Below the pieces are notes generated by a model. The model made no database searches. It saw only the letters and a program-made list of their open reading frames with translations, and had not been told where the DNA came from. Positions 8,802 to 17,379 of a stretch of DNA of 64,000 bases are shown here, piece by piece. Both the position numbers and the translations under genes were made by a program. This DNA comes from an uncultured Lactobacillus sp. (GTDB taxonomy: Bacteria > Bacillota > Bacilli > Lactobacillales > Lactobacillaceae): positions 1-64,000 of the forward strand of contig CAMKZU010000006.1 of NCBI GenBank assembly GCA_946477855.1, read 5' to 3'. Each line of letters opens with the position of its first letter. Within the stretch, counting starts at the first letter, position 1.

Positions 8802-11800
8802 AAGAACTGATATTAAAAAAATAATGGTAATTGGTTCAGGCCCAATTATTATTGGCCAAGCTGCAGAATTTGATTATTCGGGCACGCAAGCATGTCTGGC
8901 ACTGCGTGAAGAAGGCTATGAAGTGGTTCTGGTTAATTCTAATCCTGCTACAATTATGACCGATACTTCAATAGCTGATAAGGTTTATATTGAACCGTTA
9001 ACTGTGGAATCTGTATCGCGTATTATCCGTAAGGAATTTCCTGATGCAATTTTGCCAACTTTAGGTGGTCAAGTTGGTTTAAATATGGCTTTATCATTAG
9101 CTAAAAGTGGTATTTTAGATGAATTAAACATCGAATTATTGGGGACAAAGCTTGATTCAATTGAACAGGCAGAAGACAGAGAAAAGTTTAAAGAGCTCTG
9201 TCAAAAATTAGGGGAGCCTGTGCCACCATCAACTAGTGTTAAGACAGTACAAGAGGCATTAGATTTTGGAGATAAGATTGGTTATCCCATAATCGTGCGT
9301 CCAGCTTTCACTATGGGTGGAACCGGTGGCGGCATTTGCAATGACAGGGATGAACTAGCTAAAATTGCTAAAAACGGTTTGGAATTGTCACCAGTTACCG
9401 AATGCTTAATTGAACGATCCATAGCTGGATATAAGGAAGTCGAATTTGAAGTCATGAGAGATCATGACGATAATGCCATGATTGTTTGTTGTATGGAAAA
9501 CTTCGATCCTGTTGGTATTCATACGGGCGACTCAATTGTTTTTTCACCGTCTCAGACATTATCTGATAAGGAATATCAGATGTTACGGGATTGTTCTTTA
9601 AAACTTATTCGGGCACTAAAAATTGAAGGTGGTTGCAATGTTCAATTAGCCCTTGATCCAAACAGTTTTAATTATGATGTCATTGAGGTTAATCCCCGGG
9701 TTTCGCGTTCTTCTGCATTAGCGTCAAAGGCTACTGGCTATCCCATTGCCAAGATGGCTGCTAAAATCGCTGTGGGTCTGACTTTAGATGAAATTAAAAA
9801 TCCGGTAACAGGTACTACATTTGCCGAATTTGAACCAGCATTGGACTATGTGGTCTGCAAGATCCCTCGTTGGCCCTTTGATAAGTTTGCCAAAGCAAAT
9901 CGTGAACTGGGAACCCAAATGAAAGCAACTGGAGAAGTCATGGCTATAGGCAGAACAGCTGAAGAAGCGTTTCAAAAAGCTGTGCGCTCTTTAGAAATTG
10001 ACCAAAAAGATTTTTATTCAACTGAAGCACATGATGCAAGTGATGAAGAGCTGGAAAATAAGCTGGTTAAAGCGCAAGATGACCGTCTCTTTTATTTAGC
10101 TGAAGCTTTCCGCAGGGGCTATTCAATGTCTGATGTTCATGAATTGACTAAAATAAACTTCTATTTTTTAGATATTGTTAAGCATATTGTTGATTTAGAA
10201 AAATCAATTGCAGCTGGCCCTGATGATCTGGCAGTGCTCAAAAATGCCAAAAAGTACGGCTTTAGTGATCATACTATTGCCAATTTGTGGCACGAAGATG
10301 AAGATCATGTGCGTAATTTACGTAAGAAAAATCATCTTTTACCCGTTTACAAAATGGTTGATACATGTGCTGGGGAATTCGTCTCAGAAACACCATACTT
10401 TTACTCTACTTATGATACGGAAAATGAGAGTGAAAAAACTGCCAAGAAATCCGTCTTGGTTGTTGGTTCAGGACCTATCAGGATTGGTCAAGGTGTGGAA
10501 TTTGACTACGCCACTGTACATTGCGTCAAAGCACTACAAAAGATGGGTTATGAAGCTATTGTCATTAATTCGAATCCCGAAACCGTTTCAACCGACTTTT
10601 CGGTGTCAGATAAATTATACTTTGAACCACTAACCTTAGAAGATGTGTTGAATGTTTGTGATCTGGAACAACCTGAAGGCGTCATTATTCAGTTTGGAGG
10701 CCAAACTTCAATTAATTTAGCTGCTGGCCTAGAAAAACATGGTGTCAAGATTTTAGGTACCAGTGTAGAAGACCTCAATCGGGCTGAAGATCGCGAATTA
10801 TTTGATCAAGTAGTAAAAGAATTAGGTTTAAAACAGCCGCAAGGAATCACGACTACTACCCATGATGGCGTCATCAAGGCTGCCGAAAAGTTGGGCTACC
10901 CAGTTTTAGTCAGACCGAGTTATGTTTTGGGTGGAAAAGCCATGGAAATTGTTTATAATCGGCCAGAACTTGAAGACTACTTGCAAAATCACGTGGATAT
11001 CGCCAGCAGTCATCCTATTTTAGTTGATGATTATCTTGATGGGCGTGAGTGTGATGTTGATGCCATCTGTGATGGTAAAAAAGTGCTAATTCCCGGAATA
11101 ATGGAACATATTGAGCATGCCGGAGTTCACTCAGGAGATTCAATGGCAGTTTATCCCGCTCAAACTTTTTCTCCTGCAATTAAACAAAAAATAGCTGACA
11201 TCACAAAGAAGTTAGCATTAAAGCTTAATTGTCGCGGAATAATGAATTTGCAGTTAATTGAGCGCGATGGTGAAATTTATATTATTGAGGTCAATCCTCG
11301 TGCTAGTCGTACTGTACCATTCTTAAGTAAAATTACATCTATTGAAATGGCGCAAGTAGCAACAAGAGTAATTATGGGTGAAAGTCTACAAAAGCAGGGT
11401 TATGATGATGGCCTGGCACCAGAAACCAAAATGATTAGTGTTAAAGCCCCTGTATTTTCGTTTAGCAAGCTTTCTGATGTTGACAGCTACTTAGGGCCAG
11501 AAATGAAGTCAACCGGTGAAGTTATGGGTAGTGATTTGAGTTTTCCTAAGGCACTTTACAAGGCCTTTTCAGGTGCAAACATGCAGATCCCTGACAGCGG
11601 TAATATTTTATTGACAATCGAAGATCGTGATAAACAAGAAATTTTGCCCATTGCCAAAAGATTCGCCCAAATTGGCTATAGGATTTTTGCTACCAGTGGT
11701 ACAGCGATCTTTTTAAAACAAAATCATTTGCATATTGCTTTAGTGGATAAAATTCATGAAGATACTGACACAAACATTCTAAATGAATTAAAAGACGGCA

Positions 11801-11976
11801 AAATCGACTTGGTAATCAACACTATGGGACATGATTTGGCTAAAACTTCTGACGGCTTTGTCATTCGTCAAACAGCCATTCAGCAAAACATTCCGCTAAT
11901 TACCAGTTTGGATACTGCACGTGCATTGCTAACTGCATTAGAAAACAGGTCGTTTGCTACAATAAACATAAAATAG
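8794..11976 (+). CDS. carB: Carbamoyl phosphate synthase large subunit
   Basis: Makes carbamoyl phosphate from bicarbonate, ammonia and two ATP. Two homologous halves are visible, each opening with a GSGP(I)xIGQ-type phosphate loop (about residues 14-23 and 560-570) and each with an ATP-grasp domain ending in EVNPR, plus a C-terminal MGS-like allosteric domain from about residue 930. The ATG at 8794 overlaps the carA stop by eight bases; the frame extends nine codons upstream into carA but without a better start. 1060 residues. Last gene of the operon. Confidence 0.96.
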   Translation: MPKRTDIKKIMVIGSGPIIIGQAAEFDYSGTQACLALREEGYEVVLVNSNPATIMTDTSIADKVYIEPLTVESVSRIIRKEFPDAILPTLGGQVGLNMALSLAKSGILDELNIELLGTKLDSIEQAEDREKFKELCQKLGEPVPPSTSVKTVQEALDFGDKIGYPIIVRPAFTMGGTGGGICNDRDELAKIAKNGLELSPVTECLIERSIAGYKEVEFEVMRDHDDNAMIVCCMENFDPVGIHTGDSIVFSPSQTLSDKEYQMLRDCSLKLIRALKIEGGCNVQLALDPNSFNYDVIEVNPRVSRSSALASKATGYPIAKMAAKIAVGLTLDEIKNPVTGTTFAEFEPALDYVVCKIPRWPFDKFAKANRELGTQMKATGEVMAIGRTAEEAFQKAVRSLEIDQKDFYSTEAHDASDEELENKLVKAQDDRLFYLAEAFRRGYSMSDVHELTKINFYFLDIVKHIVDLEKSIAAGPDDLAVLKNAKKYGFSDHTIANLWHEDEDHVRNLRKKNHLLPVYKMVDTCAGEFVSETPYFYSTYDTENESEKTAKKSVLVVGSGPIRIGQGVEFDYATVHCVKALQKMGYEAIVINSNPETVSTDFSVSDKLYFEPLTLEDVLNVCDLEQPEGVIIQFGGQTSINLAAGLEKHGVKILGTSVEDLNRAEDRELFDQVVKELGLKQPQGITTTTHDGVIKAAEKLGYPVLVRPSYVLGGKAMEIVYNRPELEDYLQNHVDIASSHPILVDDYLDGRECDVDAICDGKKVLIPGIMEHIEHAGVHSGDSMAVYPAQTFSPAIKQKIADITKKLALKLNCRGIMNLQLIERDGEIYIIEVNPRASRTVPFLSKITSIEMAQVATRVIMGESLQKQGYDDGLAPETKMISVKAPVFSFSKLSDVDSYLGPEMKSTGEVMGSDLSFPKALYKAFSGANMQIPDSGNILLTIEDRDKQEILPIAKRFAQIGYRIFATSGTAIFLKQNHLHIALVDKIHEDTDTNILNELKDGKIDLVINTMGHDLAKTSDGFVIRQTAIQQNIPLITSLDTARALLTALENRSFATINIK

Positions 11977-12020
11977 AATTTTCCAATTTAATTAAAAAAA
12001 GCAACTGTGTTAAAAATGAT

Positions 12021-12058
12021 ATGACCCCCAAATTAGGATAAATTTGGGGGTCATTTTT
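12021..12058. terminator. Bidirectional terminator between carB and pepX
   Basis: A perfect 14-bp stem (12021-12034 ATGACCCCCAAATT with 12041-12054) followed by T on the plus strand. It ends the pyr operon and probably also the convergent pepX transcript. Confidence 0.85.
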
Positions 12059-12099
12059 ATGTTCCACCTTGAGAGGTACCGATATATATAAAATCCAAG

Positions 12100-14499
12100 T
12101 TATTTAGTGCTAAATTTAATGGCGGTTTTAGACAGATCGATTGTGTAATCTGTATTTTCAAGAGGTCTTTTCGTCATTCCCTGGTCAGTTGAATAAATAA
12201 TTAAGCAAAGCTTGCTTCCTGCCGACATTGTGTAATAAGTTGGTTGTAATTTAAACTGCAAGTCATAAAACTCACCGGCTTTAATACTACTTGGCTTTTT
12301 CATATCTGCATAATTCTGCAGATTCATGTGCGCCTTGGTAATCAATTTGGCGTGAGTTAGTTTGTCAGGCATAAATTCTTGTAAAGAGTCAAGTTGAAAA
12401 TGGAAGCCCAGTTCTTGTCCACCAGGCATTAAAATTTTAGGGGTAGGAGTCAAACGCTTGCGATCAGCAATTTCTACCAGAGCAACCGAAATTTGTCCTT
12501 TGGTAAGACTTGAAGAAACACTCATTCTTATTTCTGGTCGACCAACTATGGTTACGGGATGAATAAATTCATCTGTGGTAAAACGCAAACTGGCTTTTGC
12601 CCATTTTTCTTCACCACAAATAAATTGATATTGCCAGTCATTCTCAGAAATTTTTGCTTTTTTAAATTCAGTTCCGCCTACATCAGTAAAGGAAACTTTT
12701 GGCTTGCAGCTAGAATCTTTGGTTAACTCATTATCTGAATTAGGGAAATAAACAGTTTCGCTTCCAATGTCATTACACCAATCCTTTTCTTTGTGCCACT
12801 TATCTGCTTTTAAATTATCTTGAATAAGCACAGTTGGCCACTGATTATAGGCGTTATTTTCTACTCCCAAGAGTTCATGAACCAGCCACAAGTTCATTAG
12901 ATCAGTAAAATCAATTGAAACCAAATTATTCATATTATAGTGCGGCCCTTGATGCAAAAAAAGATGGTGGGCAACAGGAAGGTTTTTGACTTTTTGCCAA
13001 ATTTTATAGACATTCTTAGGCTTAACGTTCCAATCATTTAAGCCATGGACGCTAATCCAAGAACATTTAATATTATCAGTATGATGGCGATAATTGCGTT
13101 TTTCCCAGAAATCTGAATACTGACCAGTCTTGCGATCAGACTTTTCTAGTAAAATTTTCTGCATTTCGTCAAATTTAGGCTTTATTCTTAAATAATCTCC
13201 AGCATCCCACAAGTTAGACTGACAAGTTTCTGCAAGCATATCCAGATCTTCACCTTGGCAATCTTCTGGTGCAATCACCAAGCCATGTTCGCGGTAATAA
13301 TCATACCAGGAAGAAATGGCAGCTTCAGAAATAACTGTTTTTAAGCCAGGTACACCTGTAGTAGCAATGGCTATTTGCAGAGTGCCTAAATAGGAACGAC
13401 CCGTCATCCCAATTTTTTTATTACACCAAGTTGCTTTGGTTTCGTGCTGCCTTGTTCTATCAGTATAAGCAACGCGATCTCCGTGTAGCCATTCAATTAT
13501 TTCCTTGGCACTTTCGGTTTCTTCTGGAGCACCAGTAATTCTAAGACCATCACTGCCCCGTGTTCCGATAGCACCAGCAAACACACTGGCAAAGCCACGA
13601 GCTAGCATATATTCGTTCAAACCGTAAGAAGATTTGCCGACAGCCTGTTCTACCGGTTTATATGAGCTTTCACTATCCAGAGGCTTTTTGGCTTTAACAA
13701 TTGCAGAAGCCTGATATTGTGGATTAGTCCACTCAGTCGCATCATTCAAATTTTCATCTACGTTGTGGTTGCGCTTTTCGTTATCAATGATGCCGCCAAA
13801 ATAGGGGCTGGCAGTGTAAAGAGCGGGAACCGGTAAGGTTTCGCTTTCAATTGGACGAAATATTGTCGTTTGCAAAAGGTCACTCTTGCCATCACCGTCT
13901 GTGTCCAAATCACTTTCAACATAAACAACTTCACGGATTATCTTGCTGGTATCAAAAACAGGCATACTTTTACCATTAAAAAAGAGAAACTTATTCTGCG
14001 CAAATTCCGTTTTTCTATTGTAAAAATAGCCTTGACCAGCCATGACGTCTATTAACAGTTGTCCATTTTTAGCGCGCGTATTAAGCAAACGATAAAAAGC
14101 TTGAATAAGAGACTGCTTGTCATTAATTTTCTCAATATAAGGTAATGCCTGCTTTTTCATAAAAGCCAAAGGATCATTTAACTGATAATCGTAGCCAACA
14201 TGATAGCCAAGAAGCTGCAATGCAACATTATAAAATTGGTTAGAAGCAATTTCCTCGGGATTGGTATCTAAAAAAGCATTAAGACTCTGGACACTTGAAA
14301 CTGCAAACTCAGCTAATTTTGCTTTGCGAGCACTTTCGTCGCAAGGGCTAATCACCGCCACTGCATTTGCGATCAGCTCTCCTAAAAGATTGGAAAAAGA
14401 GCGTTTTTCATAATCTATTGGCAAAAATTTAATTTGCAATAATTCTTTAACTTCTGTTTTGTAATCAGTTTCCACATAAGCGTATTGGTTATACTTCAT
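12100..14499 (-). CDS. pepX: Xaa-Pro dipeptidyl-peptidase
   Basis: Cytoplasmic serine peptidase (S15) that removes X-Pro dipeptides from peptides, important for growth on proline-rich milk or host peptides. The nucleophile sits in [10 protein letters not shown] (Ser near residue 368), with the conserved HGLNDWNV and LHQGPHYNM segments supplying the charge relay. The N-terminal helical domain and C-terminal jelly-roll-like domain complete 799 residues, the normal size for lactobacilli. Start ATG follows AAGGAG. Transcribed alone; a terminator separates it from the upstream Spx-like gene. Confidence 0.96.
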   Translation of the reverse strand: MKYNQYAYVETDYKTEVKELLQIKFLPIDYEKRSFSNLLGELIANAVAVISPCDESARKAKLAEFAVSSVQSLNAFLDTNPEEIASNQFYNVALQLLGYHVGYDYQLNDPLAFMKKQALPYIEKINDKQSLIQAFYRLLNTRAKNGQLLIDVMAGQGYFYNRKTEFAQNKFLFFNGKSMPVFDTSKIIREVVYVESDLDTDGDGKSDLLQTTIFRPIESETLPVPALYTASPYFGGIIDNEKRNHNVDENLNDATEWTNPQYQASAIVKAKKPLDSESSYKPVEQAVGKSSYGLNEYMLARGFASVFAGAIGTRGSDGLRITGAPEETESAKEIIEWLHGDRVAYTDRTRQHETKATWCNKKIGMTGRSYLGTLQIAIATTGVPGLKTVISEAAISSWYDYYREHGLVIAPEDCQGEDLDMLAETCQSNLWDAGDYLRIKPKFDEMQKILLEKSDRKTGQYSDFWEKRNYRHHTDNIKCSWISVHGLNDWNVKPKNVYKIWQKVKNLPVAHHLFLHQGPHYNMNNLVSIDFTDLMNLWLVHELLGVENNAYNQWPTVLIQDNLKADKWHKEKDWCNDIGSETVYFPNSDNELTKDSSCKPKVSFTDVGGTEFKKAKISENDWQYQFICGEEKWAKASLRFTTDEFIHPVTIVGRPEIRMSVSSSLTKGQISVALVEIADRKRLTPTPKILMPGGQELGFHFQLDSLQEFMPDKLTHAKLITKAHMNLQNYADMKKPSSIKAGEFYDLQFKLQPTYYTMSAGSKLCLIIYSTDQGMTKRPLENTDYTIDLSKTAIKFSTK

Positions 14500-14553
14500 A
14501 AAATTCTCCTTTTTGTATTATTTTACCTGTTAACAATGATATTAGAAAGCTGA

Positions 14554-14592
14554 TTAATAAAAAAGAAGGTACTGTTTTCAATACCTCCTTTT
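14554..14592 (-). terminator. Terminator after the Spx/ArsC-like gene
   Basis: On the minus strand AAGGAGGTA (14590-14582) pairs with TACCTTCTT (14571-14563) and is followed by a T run. It closes the Spx-like transcript before pepX. Confidence 0.65.
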
Positions 14593-14604
14593 TAAATATT
14601 AAAT

Positions 14605-14967
14605 TTATAACCAAACTTTTTCGTAAATTTTTTCATTAAAGCCACAGGTCAGTTTTTTACCTTCAACAACCAGAGGCCTTTTTATTAGTTTTCCATTTTT
14701 GGACATCATGTCAGCGGCATCTGCAATTGACATATCTGCAATTTGATCTTTAAGGTGTAATTTGCGATAGTCTTGACCGTGAGTGTTGAAAAAATATTTT
14801 AAGCCACGATCTTCATGCTGGCTTAGCCATTTTACTAGATCTTCTTTTTTTGGCGGTTCTTCGACCAAATCTTGAAAATCGATCTCAACATTGTGCTCCG
14901 TCAGCCATTTTTGAGCAGCCCTTGAAGTAGAGCAACGCTTGTAACCATAGAATTTTATCATATTCAT
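14605..14967 (-). CDS. Spx/ArsC family (arsenate reductase-like) protein
   Basis: A 120-residue thioredoxin-fold protein of the ArsC/Spx/YffB family. The redox motif near the N-terminus is RCSTS (Cys near residue 12), that is C-x-x-S, rather than the C-x-x-C switch of classical Spx. The conserved R-P-L/I cis-proline region is present as LIKRPLVVEGKKL (about 95-107). It could be an RNA-polymerase-binding stress regulator or a small thiol reductase; the sequence does not decide. Start ATG 14967 follows AAGGAG; a second ATG two codons in is possible. Confidence 0.8.
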   Translation of the reverse strand: MNMIKFYGYKRCSTSRAAQKWLTEHNVEIDFQDLVEEPPKKEDLVKWLSQHEDRGLKYFFNTHGQDYRKLHLKDQIADMSIADAADMMSKNGKLIKRPLVVEGKKLTCGFNEKIYEKVWL

Positions 14968-14983
14968 ACTCTCCTTTACTTCA

Positions 14984-15012
14984 ATTATAGCAATAAGACT
15001 GATAAACCAGAA
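14984..15012 (-). promoter_or_regulatory. Promoter of the Spx/ArsC-like gene
   Basis: Minus-strand extended -10 TGCTATAAT (TATAAT at 14989-14984) close upstream of the ribosome-binding site, with a weak -35 (TTCTGG, about 15012-15007) at 17 bases. Confidence 0.5.
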
Positions 15013-15029
15013 GAGTAGAGTATTTTAAA

Positions 15030-16067
15030 CTAACTGAAATCCAGTTCAAAGTCTTTACTAGTAAAAAGATGAACTTTGTTATTAAAAAGGTAATTCATTG
15101 CGATGCCTAATGCAATTGGTAACACGAAGAAAAGAACAGCAATTAATATAATATTAACAAAATTCGCTGGGCGATTTGCCATGGCGGCAATAGGGCCAAT
15201 TAAACCTGAAAAGCCAAATCCTGCACTCATTGGTGTACCCTGAATTTGAAATACTGCACCTAAGGCACCCATTATACCGGCATTAATTAAAAGCGGGATA
15301 AGTAATTTGGGATTAGTCATTAGATTAGCCATTTGCATTTTAGGAGAACCTAAGAAGTGGGCAATTGATGTACCAAAACTATTTGATTTCCAACCGAAAA
15401 CAGCTAAAGAGAATGCAACGGCTGTGATACCTAAATTGGCAGAACCGGAAGCTATGCCAGAAATGCTTATCGCGGTGGCAATACCGACTGAAGAAATAGG
15501 GGAAACGATAAGTAACCCAAATACTATTCCCATCAGCATACCCATAATAATTGGTTGCAATGCCGTCAATTTTTCAACTCCGACACCGATCAAACTAGTT
15601 AATTGGCCAACAGGGATGCGGGTAAGACAGCCAATTCCTCCAGCTATTAGCAGAACAAGTAATGGAACTAATAGAATTGTGTATGCTTTCAATTTCTTAC
15701 CAAAAAACAAAACTAAGCCGTAAGCTATCATAATAGTGATGGCAGTATTAATAACGTCACCACTGCCCATAACCGCAACCTTGCCTTTGTTCATCACAAA
15801 GTTACCAGCTCCAGCTGTTGCCGCTAAGGCAATAGATGAAGTTTGGATGGGTGTTAATTTACCAGTCATACCAACACAGACGGCACTGATTGCTGGCAAC
15901 AATGCCGAAGCAAAGGTGGTCAAAGCTAAAATAAAGCTTAATTGCGGCATGCTTGGCAGCAATGCTTTTACCAGCTGATTAATTAAGGCTCCAGGAATTA
16001 AAGCTACAACTATACCTGTTGATAAGCCATTTAGTGTATCTAACGTAATCTTTTTTAAAGTATTCAT
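15030..16067 (-). CDS. PTS EIIC-like membrane permease (PTS_EIIC_2 type)
   Basis: A 345-residue protein with about nine or ten membrane segments, highly rich in G, A, I and L. It resembles the stand-alone PTS EIIC-like permease family (GMLMGIVFGLLIVSPISS, GWKSNSFGTSIAHFLGSP and GFGFSGLIGP blocks). No EIIA or EIIB partners are nearby, so PTS-type sugar uptake is doubtful. The start ATG follows GGGAGAG. The 5' leader carries an aromatic-rich leader peptide and a terminator, implying control by Phe/Tyr/Trp supply. This suggests, as inference, a transporter of an aromatic amino acid or related metabolite. Confidence 0.75.
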   Translation of the reverse strand: MNTLKKITLDTLNGLSTGIVVALIPGALINQLVKALLPSMPQLSFILALTTFASALLPAISAVCVGMTGKLTPIQTSSIALAATAGAGNFVMNKGKVAVMGSGDVINTAITIMIAYGLVLFFGKKLKAYTILLVPLLVLLIAGGIGCLTRIPVGQLTSLIGVGVEKLTALQPIIMGMLMGIVFGLLIVSPISSVGIATAISISGIASGSANLGITAVAFSLAVFGWKSNSFGTSIAHFLGSPKMQMANLMTNPKLLIPLLINAGIMGALGAVFQIQGTPMSAGFGFSGLIGPIAAMANRPANFVNIILIAVLFFVLPIALGIAMNYLFNNKVHLFTSKDFELDFS

Positions 16068-16080
16068 TTTACTCTCCCAA

Positions 16081-16116
16081 TAAAAAACTCACACAGATGA
16101 CGACAACTGTGTGAGT
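16081..16116 (-). terminator. Attenuator terminator before the EIIC-like permease
   Basis: On the minus strand ACTCACACAG (16116-16107) pairs perfectly with CTGTGTGAGT (16096-16087), followed by a run of T. It lies only 14 bases before the permease start codon, so it can act only as a conditional terminator. Confidence 0.85.
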
Positions 16117-16203
16117 CTTCAGAGAAGAAAGTACTTAAGTCTTTGAACACACAATTGTCATGAAGATTGAACTGTGTGTCTAAGACAATGACAAACTAGG
16201 CAC

Positions 16204-16275
16204 TCAGATCAAATAGCTGAAGTACCAGAAATAATATTTAACTTGCGGTTGATTAATTTTTTTAATTGCCGTCAT
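16204..16275 (-). CDS. Aromatic-rich leader peptide (23 residues)
   Basis: A 23-residue frame starting at ATG 16275, with GAGAGG eight bases upstream, ending in TGA. It begins MTAIKKINQPQ and ends VKYYFWYFSYLI: seven of eight consecutive codons (TAT TAT TTC TGG TAC TTC AGC TAT) specify Tyr, Phe or Trp. This is analogous in design to the E. coli pheL and trpL leader peptides, in which stalling at scarce aminoacyl-tRNA relieves termination. A near-consensus promoter lies 32 bases upstream and a conditional terminator downstream. Its sequence has no other evident function. Confidence 0.8.
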   Translation of the reverse strand: MTAIKKINQPQVKYYFWYFSYLI

Positions 16276-16306
16276 AATCTTTACCTCTCATAAATATTTA
16301 AGCAAT

Positions 16307-16335
16307 ATCATAACTTAATAGCATAAAAAAAGCAA
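16307..16335 (-). promoter_or_regulatory. Promoter of the leader-peptide / EIIC-like operon
   Basis: Minus-strand TTGCTT (16335-16330) and TATGAT (16312-16307) separated by exactly 17 bases; transcription would begin about 25 bases before the leader peptide ATG. Confidence 0.65.
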
Positions 16336-16568
16336 GAGAATTTTTAAAGAAAAAAATTCTTTGGTATATCAAGCTTTAAGCATCTAATAGTCTTTTTGTT
16401 GGGAAAGAAAAAGTTAGTTAATTATTAAAAAAATATTTTTTCTTTTTCAATTAGCAAAATAGCTTGCCAAGATTTGAATAACTTTTTTGAATAACAGGTC
16501 GGTAACGACTAAAATAATGACAAGTAAAAATAATAATTTAGTTTTATAATAAAAAGATATAGAAAGAA

Positions 16569-17054
16569 GTGTTTATTATCTCACTGTTTATTAATTGCAT
16601 CAGTTTCTTAGGAGATTGGTTGTTGTTTGCCTTTCCTCTTTATCAGGGATTAATGGAGCTTTATGATTATGAATGGTTTTTGAAGGAATTTAACCAATCA
16701 AGTAAAGCACAACCAAAAATTTCTCCTTTGTACTGGATTATACCTATTGTAAAAATTTATCTTGAAAAACGGCGTGCAGTCAAGATTTTAGGTAGTATTA
16801 TCAAAAATGAATCTGATTTGCGTACAGCTATGAGTTTTATTGATAAGGCTACTGCCTGGTATTTTGTTTCTCTTGGTGGTTGGTTGAAGATGGTATCTTC
16901 TCTATATGAATTTATCGGAGAACTTCATGAAGACAGCATTTTATTGCTGGTTATCGGAACAGTTGTTTTAACTTTTTTGGGAATTTTCTCAGGTTATTAC
17001 CGGTTAAATCCAAAACGTCAAAAAGTGCTGATATCAAAAATCAAGAAAAATTAG
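16569..17054 (+). CDS. Hypothetical membrane protein
   Basis: A 161-residue protein that I do not recognise. Three or four hydrophobic stretches (about 1-25, 52-65, 95-112 and 121-142) suggest an integral membrane protein, with a basic tail ending KRQKVLISKIKKN. The proposed start is GTG 16569 after a weak AGAAAG box, so the true start is uncertain; the first internal ATG is residue 29. It stands alone between the divergent leader operon and a minus-strand tRNA and has its own terminator. Confidence 0.55.
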   Translation: MFIISLFINCISFLGDWLLFAFPLYQGLMELYDYEWFLKEFNQSSKAQPKISPLYWIIPIVKIYLEKRRAVKILGSIIKNESDLRTAMSFIDKATAWYFVSLGGWLKMVSSLYEFIGELHEDSILLLVIGTVVLTFLGIFSGYYRLNPKRQKVLISKIKKN

Positions 17055-17065
17055 CGATCAAAAAA

Positions 17066-17099
17066 GAACTATAACACGCTTTGTTATAGCTCTTTTTTT
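17066..17099 (+). terminator. Terminator after the hypothetical membrane protein
   Basis: GAACTATAAC (17066-17075) pairs with GTTATAGCTC (17083-17092, one mismatch) and is followed by seven T. The A-rich left side may also terminate the convergent tRNA transcript. Confidence 0.75.
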
Positions 17100-17105
17100 G
17101 AAAAA

Positions 17106-17179
17106 TGATCCGGGTGAGATTCGAACCCACGACCCACGGTTTAGAAGACCGTTGCTCTATCCAGCTGAGCTACCAGACC
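17106..17179 (-). tRNA. tRNA-Arg (anticodon TCT)
   Basis: On the minus strand a full 74-base cloverleaf: acceptor GGTCTGG/CCGGATC with two G-T wobbles, D arm GCTC..GAGC, anticodon stem ACGGT/ACCGT with loop CTTCTAA (anticodon TCT, reading AGA), and T arm GTGGG-TTCGAAT-CTCAC. The discriminator base is A and CCA is not encoded. A single tRNA with its own promoter. Confidence 0.95.
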
Positions 17180-17215
17180 GTCAGTTTTGCGTATTCCCGC
17201 GCAAGAACATTAACT

Positions 17216-17244
17216 ATTATAGAGAAAAGTTTTTGTAATTGCAA
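17216..17244 (-). promoter_or_regulatory. tRNA-Arg promoter
   Basis: Minus-strand TTGCAA (17244-17239) and consensus TATAAT (17221-17216) with a 17-base spacer, about 37 bases before the tRNA. Confidence 0.7.
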
Positions 17245-17315
17245 CCGGAAATTTCTTTTTTATCCAACTTATTTTTAAAGTCAAATAGATAATAAAGAAA
17301 GGAGTACAAATTGAT

Positions 17316-17345
17316 TTGTTAATTGTATTTCACAACCTGTATAAT
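17316..17345 (+). promoter_or_regulatory. Promoter of the DUF2207-like gene
   Basis: TTGTTA (17316-17321) and TATAAT (17340-17345), spacer 18, about 35 bases before the start codon. Confidence 0.5.
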
Positions 17346-17379
17346 TAAGAAAAGTGAAGAATGAAAGATAGGAAAAAGC

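Larger units (their letters stand above)
16081..16300 (-). promoter_or_regulatory. Leader RNA with leader peptide and competing hairpins
   Basis: The transcribed leader holds the leader peptide (16275-16204) and then several competing helices. Hairpin 1 pairs GGTACTTCAG, inside the Trp-Tyr-Phe codons (16226-16217), with CTGAGTGCC at the stop codon (16207-16199). Helix B pairs ACACACAGTT (16179-16170) with AATTGTGTGT (16156-16147). Helix A pairs TTGTCAT (16194-16188) with ATGACAA (16161-16155) and excludes helix B. When helix A forms, TTGTGTG is freed to pair with the CACACA of the terminator arm. This is the layout of ribosome-mediated transcription attenuation; the exact switch is inferred. 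Confidence 0.7.

Noticed and set aside
10208-10633. 141-codon frame inside carB
   Set aside because: Out-of-frame shadow of the clearly conserved second half of carB.
15307-15978. Two plus-strand frames opposite the EIIC-like gene
   Set aside because: Mirror frames of a hydrophobic gene with skewed codons; no start signals or homology recognised.
16081-16300. T-box riboswitch upstream of the EIIC-like permease
   Set aside because: No T-box consensus (AGGGTGGNACCGCG-like) is present; the translated aromatic frame explains the leader better.
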